From Nemertoderma westbladi (taxonomy: Eukaryota; Xenacoelomorpha; Nemertodermatida; Nemertodermatidae), in assembly GCA_032718475.1 (NCBI GenBank), contig JAUCBJ010004855.1:1-61471 (forward strand): DNA of 61,471 nt, in the 5' to 3' direction. The notes beneath the pieces were generated by a model, which was not told the DNA's origin, did no database searches, and saw only the letters and a list, made by a program, of their open reading frames with translations. This document shows positions 26,210 through 38,166 of the stretch, in pieces (positions within the stretch are counted from its first letter, which is position 1; the number at the start of each line of letters is the position of its first letter). The position numbers and the translations under genes are program-made.

Positions 26210-29200
26210 ATGAAAGAATTCGAACAATGTTGGGTACGGGGTTGAAATAAAACAGAGTATGTAAGAATTGTAACAATGCTGGGTATGGGGTTGAAACAAA
26301 ACAGAGTATGCAAGAATTGTAACAATGTTGGGTATGGGGTTGAAACAAAACAGATTATGAAAGAATTCGAACAATGTTGGGTACGGGGTTGAAATAAAAC
26401 AGAGCATGCAAGAATTGGAACAATGTTGGGTATGGGGTTGAAACAAAACAGAGTATGCAAGAATTGGAACAATGTTGGGTATGGGGTTGAAACAAAACAG
26501 AGTATGCAAGAATTGGAACAATGTTGGGTATGGGGTTGAAACAAAACAGAGCATGCAAGAATTGGAACAATGTTGGGTATGGGGTTGAAACAAAACAGAG
26601 TATGCAAGAATTGGAACAATGTTGGGTATGGGGTTGAAACAAAACAGATTATGAAAGAATTCGAACAATGTTGGGTACGGGGTTGAAATAAAACAGAGCA
26701 TGCAAGAATTGGAACAATGTTGGGTATGGGGTTGAAACAAAACAGAGTATGTAAGAATTGGAACAATGTTGGGTATGGGGTTGAAACAAAACAGATTATG
26801 AAAGAATTCGAACAATGTTGGGTACGGGGTTGAAATAAAACAGAGCATGCAAGAATTGGAACAATGTTGGGTATGGGGTTGAAACAAAACAGAGTATGCA
26901 AGAATTGTAACAATGTTGGGTATGGGGTTGAAACAAAACAGAGTATGCAAGAATTGGAACAATGTTGGGTATGGGGTTGAAACAAAACAGAGTATGCAAG
27001 AATTGTAACAATGTTGGGTATGGGGTTGAAACAAAACAGATTATGAAAGAATTCGAACAATGTTGGGTACGGGGTTGAAATAAAACAGAGTATGTAAGAA
27101 TTGTAACAATGCTGGGTATGGGGTTGAAACAAAACAGAGTATGCAAGAATTGTAACAATGTTGGGTATGGGGTTGAAACAAAACAGATTATGAAAGAATT
27201 CGAACAATGTTGGGTACGGGGTTGAAATAAAACAGAGTATGTAAGAATTGTAACAATGCTGGGTATGGGGTTGAAACAAAACAGAGTATGCAAGAATTGT
27301 AACAATGTTGGGTATGGGGTTGAAACAAAACAGATTATGAAAGAATTCGAACAATGTTGGGTACGGGGTTGAAATAAAACAGAGCATGCAAGAATTGGAA
27401 CAATGTTGGGTATGGGGTTGAAACAAAACAGAGTATGCAAGAATTGTAACAATGTTGGGTATGGGGTTGAAACAAAACAGAGTATGCAAGAATTGGAACA
27501 ATGTTGGGTATGGGGTTGAAACAAAACAGAGTATGCAAGAATTGTAACAATGTTGGGTATGGGGTTGAAACAAAACAGATTATGAAAGAATTCGAACAAT
27601 GTTGGGTACGGGGTTGAAATAAAACAGAGTATGTAAGAATTGTAACAATGCTGGGTATGGGGTTGAAACAAAACAGAGTATGCAAGAATTGTAACAATGT
27701 TGGGTATGGGGTTGAAACAAAACAGATTATGAAAGAATTCGAACAATGTTGGGTACGGGGTTGAAATAAAACAGAGCATGCAAGAATTGGAACAATGTTG
27801 GGTATGGGGTTGAAACAAAACAGAGTATGCAAGAATTGGAACAATGTTGGGTATGGGGTTGAAACAAAACAGATTATGAAAGAATTCGAACAATGTTGGG
27901 TACGGGGTTGAAATAAAACAGAGCATGCAAGAATTGGAACAATGTTGGGTATGGGGTTGAAACAAAACAGAGTATGTAAGAATTGGAACAATGTTGGGTA
28001 TGGGGTTGAAACAAAACAGAGTATGCAAGAATTGGAACAATGTTGGGTATGGGGTTGAAACAAAACAGAGCATGCAAGAATTGGAACAATGTTGGGTATG
28101 GGGTTGAAACAAAACAGAGTATGCAAGAATTGGAACAATGTTGGGTATGGGGTTGAAACAAAACAGATTATGAAAGAATTCGAACAATGTTGGGTACGGG
28201 GTTAAAATAAAACAGAGCATGCAAGAATTGGAACAATGTTGGGTATGGGGTTGAAACAAAACAGAGTATGTAAGAATTGGAACAATGTTGGGTATGGGGT
28301 TGAAACAAAACAGATTATGAAAGAATTCGAACAATGTTGGGTACGGGGTTGAAATAAAACAGAGCATGCAAGAATTGGAACAATGTTGGGTATGGGGTTG
28401 AAACAAAACAGAGTATGTAAGAATTGGAACAATGTTGGGTATGGGGTTGAAACAAAACAGATTATGAAAGTATTCGAACAATGTTGGGTACGGGGTTGAA
28501 ATAAAACAGAGCATGCAAGAATTGGAACAATGTTGGGTATGGGGTTGAAACAAAACAGATTATGAAAGAATTCGAACAATGTTGGGTATGGGGTTGAAAC
28601 AAAACAGATTATGAAAGAATTCGAACAATGTTGGGTACGGGGTTGAAATAAAACAGAGCATGCAAGAATTGGAACAATGTTGGGTATGGGGTTGAAACAA
28701 AACAGAGTATGCAAGAATTGGAACAATGTTGGGTATGGGGTTGAAACAAAACAGATTATGAAAGAATTCGAACAATGTTGGGTACGGGGTTGAAATAAAA
28801 CAGAGCATGCAAGAATTGGAACAATGTTGGGTATGGGGTTGAAATAAAACAGAGTATGTAAGAATTGGAACAATGTTGGGTATGGGGTTGAAACAAAACA
28901 GAGTATGCAAGAATTGGAACAATGTTGGGTATGGGGTTGAAACAAAACAGAGTATGCAAGAATTGGAACAATGTTGGGTATGGGGTTGAAACAAAACAGA
29001 TTATGAAAGAATTCGAACAATGTTGGGTACGGGGTTGAAATAAAACAGAGCATGCAAGAATTGGAACAATGTTGGGTATGGGGTTGAAACAAAACAGAGT
29101 ATGCAAGAATTGGAACAATGTTGGGTATGGGGTTGAAACAAAACAGATTATGAAAGAATTCGAACAATGTTGGGTACGGGGTTGAAATAAAACAGAGTAT
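26210..29200. repeat. 539-bp (11-mer) higher-order repeat zone with GAATTC units
   Basis: The GAATTCG variant occurs at 26216, 26363, 26657, 26804, 27049, 27196, 27343, 27588, 27735 and 27882. The spacings are 3, 6, 3, 5, 3, 3, 5, 3 and 3 units. The 5-3-3 pattern repeats, giving an 11-unit period (26804 to 27343, 27049 to 27588 and 27196 to 27735 are all 539 bp). GAGCATGCAAG units accompany it. A - strand frame of 707 codons (25450-27573) runs into this zone but is a by-product of the stop-free strand. Confidence 0.85.
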
Positions 29201-29396
29201 GTAAGAATTGGAACAATGTTGGGTATGGGGTTGAAACAAAACAGAGTATGCAAGAATTGGAACAATGTTGGGTATGGGGTTGAAACAAAACAGAGTATGT
29301 AAGAATTGTAACAATGCTGGGTATGGGGTTGAAACAAAACAGAGTATGTAAGAATTGGAACAATGTTGGGTATGGGGTTGAAACAAAACATAGTAT

Positions 29397-30331
29397 ATAA
29401 AGAGTTCTTGAGGATTTAGACGAGTAGAGGATTTACCAAAGAGGGAGTTTCTCTTCAGCTCCGGCTCCGGATGTACCGGTACGTCCTAAATTTCTTTCCC
29501 CGATTTGGCACTGCGGATACGGATTAACATTATTAAACTAGCAAAATTTTTTGATACGAATTTTTTTAAATTGGATTTCGAATCGTATCGTTTCGACGTA
29601 GAAGTTGCCAACTCGTCAACAATCTCTAGTCCCGCATTCTTGAGAATCCGATCAGATTGTGTAGTTGCAGGCTACATAACTAAATATTCGCTATTTATTA
29701 TTCGGTCGCATTCATGAAGACAATAATTGTAATTCCCACGAGCTTATAACAGTATAAAGCGGCGCTCAAGTTAGTTGTATTGTTTCGTTCAAGAGATCCC
29801 ATTGTTAGAGGCAACATTGCCAAAGTTAATTCAATAAGCCCCAACTGTAACTCAACTGTATTCTGTAGTGAACTAATATATTTTAGATAACTAATTAGTT
29901 AGTTAGGATTGTAAGGGGCTTTACTAACTGGCAGCCAAACTTTTTGTTATAACAATGGGATAAAAAAAAGTCATTCATTCATGCAGAAAACAGGCCTGGG
30001 TCACGGTGGAAATCTGTTGGCAGCAACATTAAAATAGTTATTGTTGAATATTATTAGTGGACAGCTTAATTACTATACAACGCAACCTACATATCTCTCA
30101 AGTTATTATCGATGTGTGTAAGGTGGTTGTGTACGCAAGTATTATATACGAAGTAAATTAACAACCTTCACTCAATCGGGGGAAAGGAGCAGGTTACAGA
30201 CACGATAGGTTACAGAGACGAATTTTTCTAACCAAAACAATAAACGGGTTTGTTAACACTCATATTGAGGGCGAAGATTGCTCCGGGCGAAGCGTTCTCG
30301 CGGGCAAAACTGCGCAGTCCCAGTGAAACCC
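29397..30331. other. non-coding sequence right of the satellite
   Basis: AT-rich sequence with no recognisable gene. A + strand frame at 29505-29717 has no similarity I can recognise. The segment 30179-30245 (GGAAAGGAGCAGGTTACAG ... CCAAAACAATAAACG) resembles 35918-36064, so a dispersed repeat is present. Confidence 0.5.
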
Positions 30332-30520
30332 GCAGCACAACGTTCACCTTACGGAAACCCTAGCAGCACAACGTTCACCTAGCAGCACAACGTTCACCTA
30401 GCAGCACAACGTTCACCTAGCAGCACAACGTTCACCTTACGGAAACCCTAGCAGCACAACGTTCACCTTACGGAGACCCTAGCAGCACAACGTTCACCTA
30501 GCAGCACAACGTTCACCTTA
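30332..30520. repeat. 19-bp / 31-bp tandem repeat
   Basis: Eight copies of GCAGCACAACGTTCACCT lie head to tail. Some are followed directly by AG (19-bp period), others by TACGGAAACCCTA (31-bp period). The order of the two spacer types is irregular. Confidence 0.9.
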
Positions 30521-30539
30521 CGGAAACCCTAGAGCACAA

Positions 30540-31037
30540 GTGGCCATTTTAGGATAAGTGGGCACTTAGTTTGAGAAACCGGATTAAAAGATTTTAAAAG
30601 AAGTAAAAGATTTTAATTCATTATAACATGTGGTTTTGCAGTTATGTTGAATTATTATTGACACCAGAATAACAATAAATTTTATTTTTATTTTTTCTTG
30701 ATTTATTTTTATTATTTTCCTATATCTATAACGGTAAACAATATTAAATTCATAATCATATTCACAATATGATATTTAAAAGATATTTGGTAATATTCAT
30801 GCACAAATCTACGTAGTTTGAAAAAAAAACACTTTTGAAAAAAAAAACACTTTGATATAGGCGGTGATTAACCGGCAAGGCCCATTACGTTAGCCACCGC
30901 TTTCTATTTGTTGAAAATGAAATAAAAAATAAGGTAATTGAAAATAAAAAATAGAACAATAAAAATAAAAAATGGCCGATATCGCTATGGATATGTTAGA
31001 TGTTAGGTAGATTTTGATTATTTTTATTGTTTTGATA
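30540..31037. other. AT-rich non-coding sequence
   Basis: There are long A- and T-rich stretches, including two AAAAAACACTTT copies near 30825-30852, and no supportable gene. Confidence 0.5.
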
Positions 31038-31046
31038 ATAAACTAG

Positions 31047-31921
31047 GGATAGTACTTTTTACAGAACACAAGCTAACACAGTAGAACACACCCGAACACA
31101 CTCCAAAAACTACCGAACACAATCGAAAATAGAAAGAGCACAAAAAATAACACCGGGTACCAACTTTTAGATAAAATTAGCCACGCGGTGCTTTTCTATA
31201 AGAAAATTCCTGAAATTATTGATTAAAATTGTCGCGAAATTAAATATTCATTTCTTATCATTTCTTGTCAGCTTAGGCCTAGCCTAAGCTGACAACTAAT
31301 AATTTTACATAGTAGTAGGCCTAAGTTAAGTGTGGTTAGCACCGGGACAGAGATCCCTACCGGTACCTGCCAGGGTAGGTACTAACCGGGACCCAGCTCT
31401 TTATATTCCAGTGCAGCAGTACTGTAGGCAGGTAGGTATCGGTACCTATGTTGTACCGACGTGTTGTACCGTGTACGTCATGTACAGTACGTAGGCCTAC
31501 GGTAACGGGCCTAACTTCTTACTTGATATCCTCAGCAATCAGTCCCAGACCAAAGCTATTCCAGTACACAGGCAAACAGGCCTATTAGCTAACCCGCTAT
31601 CACCATATCATGTGACAGGTACGGTACCCGGTAACGTAGGCTTCCCTACATAGTTTGTTATACAGTACAGCAGTACACAACAAAAAGATAGGCCTACCTG
31701 ATAAGAAATTAATATTTAATTTCGCGACAATTTTATTCAATAATTTCGGGAATTTTCTTATAGAAAAGCACCGCGTGGCTAATTTTATCTAAAAGTTGGT
31801 ACCCGGTGTTATTTTTTGTGTCTTTCTATTTTCGACTGTGTTCGATTGAGTTCGGCAGTTTTTGGAGTGTGTTTGGGTGTGTTTGTGTGTTTTCACTTGT
31901 GTTCTGTAAAAAGAACTATCC
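31047..31921. mobile_element. 875-bp inverted-repeat DNA element with 9-bp target duplication
   Basis: The element starts GGATAGTACTTTTTACAGAA and ends with the near-exact reverse complement. The arms are 31047-31260 and 31699-31921, about 215 bp each and well conserved. It is flanked by a perfect 9-bp direct repeat ATAAACTAG (31038-31046 and 31922-31930), so this is a real insertion with both ends intact. Long inverted repeats plus a 9-bp target duplication are typical of Mutator-like (MULE) elements; P-like or Merlin-like elements (about 8 bp) are less likely. The 438-bp interior has no transposase frame and is rich in GGTACC, ACCGGT and TAGGCCTA palindromes. It is non-autonomous. The superfamily is an inference from structure only. 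Confidence 0.88.
31267..31293. repeat. 12-bp-arm perfect hairpin inside the element
   Basis: GTCAGCTTAGGC and its exact reverse complement are separated by CTA, directly after the left inverted repeat. It would form a strong cruciform or RNA stem. Confidence 0.85.
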
Positions 31922-31930
31922 ATAAACTAG

Positions 31931-33441
31931 ATCTAAACTAAAAAAATGAAACTAAACTAAATCTTAACTTTTGAGAGACAAACTAAGTAAAGAACATTAG
32001 GAAATTGATTCAAAATGTACTAAGAGGAATAAAGACGTGGGTAGGCCTATATTTTAATAGTTTACCACTATTAGAGACTGGCTCAGGGACTCGCATTGTA
32101 GTTAGGAGCCCGCTCGACAGCGGGATACTTACTGTAAAAATCTGCGGGATACTTACTGTAAAAATCTCAGGATATATAACACTGACTGACTGACTGACTG
32201 ATAATTATCTAGGTTCAGGCACTTCCTGCCTGGCGATTTTGATGAAATTTTGCAAGTACATTGCTTTGGTGGTTCATAATCGCGTTACAAAATATCAGAT
32301 TGATTCTATGTGTGGTATTCGATATATTTAGTTTTTTGACATTATTTTGTCGCGAAATTAAAAGCAATGGTAAAATAACAACTCCTGCCTGAGCTGCAGC
32401 AGCTAGCTGTGGAGTAGGAACGGTGGAGTGCAGGGCTGTCTGAGATAGAATTCCATCCAGGCGGAATTTCTTGACTTTGACTACACCCCTTTGCCTTGTA
32501 GGAGCAGCGCTGCTGGCTGAGTCTACACTTCCTTATTATTATCAGCTCTCAGGTATAGACAGAAAATAGTTGAGTTGTCAATAAACATAATAAAATATAT
32601 CACTGCAGTAGGATTATATTATTATTCCACGAATCCTTGGGCTGATTATATTGTATAGGATATATGTAGAAAGTTCTTAAAAATAATATTCTTATTTTTT
32701 TTATTACATAGGATTAGCATCATTTTTTAGCTGAAGCATTAATAGTGCAAATTAATTTAATTATATTTTAATACCATTACTACATTGGCATAAGATAAGT
32801 TTTAACATTTCTTACAAATATTATAAAACTCAATAGTGGTGCGAACATAAAACTCAATCACACAAATTTAAAAGAACCGGCTGTGTTGTCATAATATCTA
32901 TCTCCATAGGTTATTCTTCTTGACTGGGTCTTGGTGCGGCTTTGCTTTTGGGACGGGATGCTGATTGCTGGTTGAAGGGGGGAACTGTCCCCCCTTTTCA
33001 CTTTGACTGATTTGCGGTTTTGTTAAATTTCTTGGATATAGTTGTTGTGATGCTAAAATTTAATTTGTCTTTGATAATGTATTATTTTGTTTCATATTGT
33101 TTAGACCTTAAATTTTCATAATATTAGTTGAGTTTTTGTTTATACATTTGCTCTATAATACATTATATAATTTGTATTTATTCAAAAAATTGAATGAAAC
33201 TGTTATCACTATTATTATCTTACTAGAACTACTGACACTAATGTGGAACACCTAGAATATTTGCGCTTTGTTTGTGTTTTGTTTATCTCATATGCAGCTT
33301 GGCAACAATGCAATGCCTAAATGATAATACTAGTATATTCTATTAAATTATTATAAAAGGAAATAAAATTAATATAAACACCCAAGAGTTGCATATTTCT
33401 AGTAGTGGCGGCTGAATGAATAGAGTTTGTAAAGTGTACAT
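31931..33441. other. non-coding region with short tandem repeats
   Basis: Two direct copies of CGGGATACTTACTGTAAAAA lie near 32121-32168, followed by a (CTGA)n microsatellite at 32181-32201. The sequence after it (32202-32550) looks like an old interspersed repeat but I do not recognise it. No gene is supported; the frame at 32005-32193 runs through the microsatellite. Confidence 0.5.
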
Positions 33442-34570
<1,129 letters not shown>

Positions 34571-34574
34571 CCCG

Positions 34575-35300
34575 AAAAAACAGAATGAAATTTAGTACCA
34601 ACGTCGATCCTACAAAGAGGAAAACAACCTGTGTTCCATTTGCTGCTAAATGGTCCCCTCAGAGTTTCCAGATCGTGCTCAATGCAATGGTGACAACCTT
34701 CCATGGGTAAAGGAAATGAAACATCTCGGCAATATGTTTCACTACTAGAACAAGTTTGATAAAGATCTCTGTCTTAAACGGGGAAGTTTTATGATGAATT
34801 GTCTCCGCCAAGAATTCTTTTTTGCACACCCAGCTACTCAGTCAGAGTTGCATAGAGTTTATACAACTAGTTTCTATGGAAACAGATTATGGGACATCTG
34901 GTCGGATGCTTGTGTACGGCTCGTAACTGCTTGGAACAAGAATTTGATAACTACCTGGCATCTCCCATATAATACACACATGTGCATCGTTGAACATCTG
35001 AATCCCTTCCAGCATCCTTTTGTCATGCTGTGTTCGAGATTTGTAGGGTTTGCAAAACGACTGTTATCGTCCAGTGTGAATAAGCCATCGTTATTCTTCC
35101 TTGCGAATCTATGTCTATTCGATTGTAGAACTGTTTCCGGTAGGAACCTATACAATATATTGCAGCAAAGATCAACGTAAACGTGAAGGATCTTAACACG
35201 ATGTCTAAGTGTCTACGATGGTTTTGCAATCCTAGCGGATCAGATATAGCTAGGGTTGTAAGATATAATTAGTTGAGTGTCGCTATAACCTGTGTTCTGT
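34575..35300 (+). mobile_element. decayed LINE (non-LTR retrotransposon) ORF2 3' fragment
   Basis: The + strand carries the region after the reverse transcriptase catalytic motif and the C-terminal domain of a LINE ORF2. First comes MKFSTNVDPTKRKTTC near 34590, the typical thumb-side 'FS....P.K.KTKC' block. After a frameshift comes PWVKEMKHLG near 34703, then TTSFYGNRLWDIWSDACVRL and TAWNKNLITTWHLPYNTH (34866-34980) and GRNLYNI (35136). This order is standard for CR1/L2/Crack-type LINEs. The frame 34791-35180 covers the best part. Stops and frameshifts show it is dead, and the 5' part is absent. It is a different family from the RTE-like LINE at 53.8-57.3 kb. Confidence 0.75.
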
Positions 35301-35453
35301 GTATATCGGGCTTCACAAATTTAATATAATTTAATCGTACACCCACCGAGATGGGGAACTAAAACTATGCTTACTATGCTATGCACACTCAGACACTTTG
35401 GCGTACTGTATATAATGTAGTAATATCATCACTTTTAATAATGATTTACAATT

Positions 35454-35603
35454 AAATGCCAGAATGCCAAAGTGCCTTTAGGGAACTCTTAAGTATTTAT
35501 ACTACAGTTCCCTAAAAGCACTCTGGCATTTTGGCATTTACGCTGGTTGCAATTATTTAGGTACCTGGAAAATGCCAAAATGCCAAAGTGCCTTTTGGGA
35601 ACT
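35454..35603. repeat. inverted repeat with a third direct copy
   Basis: A 34-bp arm (35454-35487) and its reverse complement (35506-35539) match at about 31 of 34 bases, with an 18-base loop. A third copy in direct orientation lies at 35569-35603. Shared cores are ATGCCAAAGTGCC and GGGAACT. It is probably the remnant of a small foldback element; a miRNA-like stem is possible but the third copy argues for a repeat. Confidence 0.8.
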
Positions 35604-36329
35604 ATTCGTGTGACTTAGCCACAGGTAGTTGTATAGGGCAGTACTGCAGTAGGGCAGGCCTATCTATACCAGTACACCTGTATACCGGTACACACAGACA
35701 CAGCACAGACAGACTGACAAAAGAGTAGGATACTAATATAGGCTTATAGGTGGGTGGAGGTGGAGCGTGGAGGACCCTGCAAATTGAAATCGCATTGTAC
35801 ATTGTACGATTGAACCCCAATGCCCCATCCTGGCGGATTAATATTTCGTCTCAATCCAATCTGTCAATGTTACCGGTAGCCTAAATAAGCAGATAAGTAA
35901 ATTAATAATTTGGGAAAGGCAGAAAGGAGCAGGTTACAGCTTACAGATACTGTTGTAGGCTACTGAGATACATATCCAGATATCAGTACATTGCATGCAT
36001 TGACAATTGAGTGAATTGACACATTAAGACATTATTCTCACGAAACTGCCAAAACAATAAACGAAAAGTAGTCAGCTGTAATTCAGTAATTTGCGTCGAT
36101 TTTCCTCGACTTGCGGCGATTGGCTGCCTGGCCTGGAGCGCTGGAGGCGGAGGGGAGGCAGAGAGGGATGCATTTTGATTGGGCGTCGACCCCCCCCCCC
36201 CCCCCCCTCCCCCCTCACCTGCCTAACTATCTGTGGAAAGATGTAACCCCCCCCCCCCCAAGAAAAGTAAAGTTGTACCGTATGCTTGTACCGGTATCCT
36301 AGCTGCTAGCCTAGGCCTATATCTATCTG
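35604..36329. other. non-coding sequence with poly(C) tracts
   Basis: It contains C tracts of 18 (36190-36207) and 13 (36247-36259) and a segment (35918-36064) related to 30179-30245. The short frames here (35602-35820 - strand, 36111-36302 +) cross low-complexity DNA and are not called. Confidence 0.5.
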
Positions 36330-36331
36330 TA

Positions 36332-38018
36332 GGGTTAACTATACCAATTCCGGACAAAATATTGAATTTCCCTCTCTTACTTCAATTTGACCAATCATAA
36401 GTCTACAAATTAAGTTTTTTCTTTACATTACATTTTTCAGCTTCAAAATAAAACACTAACATCAATTGTCCAGTCTGCCAGTGCCATCTTGTGGGTGGTA
36501 CTGGGCATTATTTTTGTTGAGTCGGGCTTGTCCGGAATTGGTGTACCAAGCACAATTCCGGAAATAATGGTAGGCAATGCAGACTCAAAAGTGGCTCCGA
36601 TCAGCCGATCAAAATAACCAATTATGTTGCACCAATTCCAGACAGATAATGAAAGTGTTACCAATGTGCTATGTCTGTGAAATGGGGTTTCAACCTATTT
36701 CCTTTTTGCAAACAATGTTATATTCATATTTTGTACAAACTATGACTGCAAACCTACAGCTGTACAGTCAAGCCGGCCAGCTGCAGAGCTGTTACTGTTG
36801 AATGTGTTACCGTTCCTTGTTCTTCCTGTCTTTCAACCTATCCTCGTTTTTTTAGACTAATTCTGCACTTGGCACGTGCCATACGTGTTCAGAAGACTCC
36901 AAGCAGCTAGTAAAATTGTGTTACAGTATTACTTTATTATAAAAGTGGCCCCTGGTTTCCCATCCACCATCCCAATGGCCTGACCATCGCATGACTCAAT
37001 CTGTCAATGGCATGCCCTGAACTGTTGCGCATGCAGCATCAGCCTTCAATCTTCATGCTGCAGCTACATGCAGTGCACAAAATGCTGATGACAATTATCC
37101 TTTTATATAATTATTATATATAATCCATATAATTACCGGTAGTCTGTCTGTTCTATATACTGAACTTTCTTACCTGCTTATGCTTAACCTTTTAATGCTT
37201 TGCTACATCAGTACATATCAGCCTACAGCAGTCGGGGAGAAGTTCTATTTTCAACTGAGTTGAAATTTCAACTTTATTTTTTAAAATTCAACTTTTTATT
37301 AAAATTCAACTTTTGGAGTAGAGTTTAAAATTCAACTTTTTTTTAAAATTCAACTTTTGGAGTAGCTTTGGAAATACTGAAATATGGAATTGGAATCCAT
37401 TACTGGTATTCCATTGTATAATAATTATGACATTCAGTGGTAATTAAATACATCGAATAAATTCCCGTAGTAGGCCTACTGTAGTATTTCAGCTAATTTG
37501 CAAATGTAATCACTTAAAATGTTTTAAAAAAAAAGTGTTCCCGACGGTGAAAGTTGTTATTCCATCGGTAATGAGGGTTAATTTTTCGAGTTACATCCAT
37601 AAAAACAATAAAAACACCCCTTCTGTCACGTCTTGGGGGCCTTCTGCGCCTCCTGCCATTTTAGAGTTGAATTTACAACTTAAAAGTTGAATTTTAAAAA
37701 AAAAGTTTTAAATTTCAACTCAGTTGAAATTTGAACTTCTCCCCGACTGTACAGCCTATAACTGTATACTGTAGGGGTAGGCCTAGTAAATAGGCTACAG
37801 TATGGAGTATATTAACATATTACAGTCAGAAAGTATATATTCTGATATTATCTGATTATAGGCCCCTACTAAAATACTTCACAGTATAACAGTAGGCCTA
37901 CAGTAGTAGACAGACATGCATACACAGGCAGATTCTACCAGATTTTCCGGAATTGGTGCAGGCTGTCCGGAATTGGTAAATTCCGGAATTGGTACCTACG
38001 GTACGGTATAGTTAACCC
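36332..38018. mobile_element. DNA-transposon-like element with 14-bp TIRs and TA target duplication
   Basis: Both ends carry the perfect inverted repeat GGGTTAACTATACC, each flanked by TA (36330-36331 and 38019-38020). A motif ACCAATTCCGGA is repeated in both orientations near the ends (36344, 36538, 36553, 36629, and three times in 37950-37995). This is a usual layout for transposase-binding subterminal repeats. TA flanks suggest a Tc1/mariner-like target duplication; a TTAA duplication lying inside the repeat (piggyBac or Kolobok style) is an alternative. No transposase frame is present. A 521-bp MITE sits inside it. Confidence 0.7.
37229..37749. mobile_element. 521-bp MITE nested in the TA-flanked element
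   Basis: Termini are CAGTCGGGGAGAAGTTC and its exact reverse complement, and similarity continues inward for about 60 bp through TTCAACTGAGTTGAAATTT. Both ends are flanked by TACAG (37224-37228 and 37750-37754), a 5-bp target duplication. TCAACTTT and AAAATTCAAC are repeated several times inside. There is no coding capacity. CAG...CTG ends occur in several superfamilies, so I do not assign one. Confidence 0.8.
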
Positions 38019-38166
38019 TATGTATTATTATATTACTGTATTACATTACATAGGTCAATTCAGCTCTGTATTACAGTATTAGGGCCTACTGTTAGTGCTA
38101 TTATTAATTTATCTTCAATATAATCGTCGGAATATTTGAAATACAGGAATACAGTAATATCTGAAT

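Larger units (their letters stand above)
1030..29396. repeat. 28.4-kb satellite array, 49-bp unit
   Basis: A 49-bp unit (clean example at 1171-1219) repeats head to tail without interruption, about 580 times. The core GTTGGGTATGGGGTTGAAAC is nearly invariant and is followed by an A-rich segment, AGAGTATGTAAGAATTGG and AACAAT. The + strand of the example unit has 15 G and only 3 C, so G/C skew is extreme. Units differ by recurring diagnostic variants: GATTATGAAAG, GGAAGAATG, GGTACGGGG, AAATAAAAC, AACGGAG, GCATGC, GAATTCG, AACATAG and a 1-bp deletion giving 48 bp. These variants recur in blocks, giving local higher-order repeats. Both array edges lie inside the window; the left-edge units (1030-1130) are the most diverged. 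Function is unknown; heterochromatic or centromere-type satellite is possible but not shown. Confidence 0.97.

Noticed and set aside
25450-27573. 707-codon - strand reading frame and dozens of similar frames within 995-29391
   Set aside because: They are cyclic translations of the 49-bp satellite on a strand lacking stop codons. All three frames give the same peptide, there are no codon-bias, splice or start signals, and lengths depend only on where GATTATG variants fall.
1030-29396. CRISPR array
   Set aside because: Repeats are directly abutting with no unique spacers, and the context is a eukaryotic genome.
1030-29396. Telomeric or strong G-quadruplex repeat (GGG and GGGG per unit)
   Set aside because: The G runs are only two or three per 49 bp with long loops, and the unit is not telomere-like. 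It is internal to unique flanks.
36443-36801. Two overlapping frames inside the TA-flanked element as a transposase remnant
   Set aside because: On opposite strands, short, and without DDE or helix-turn-helix motifs.
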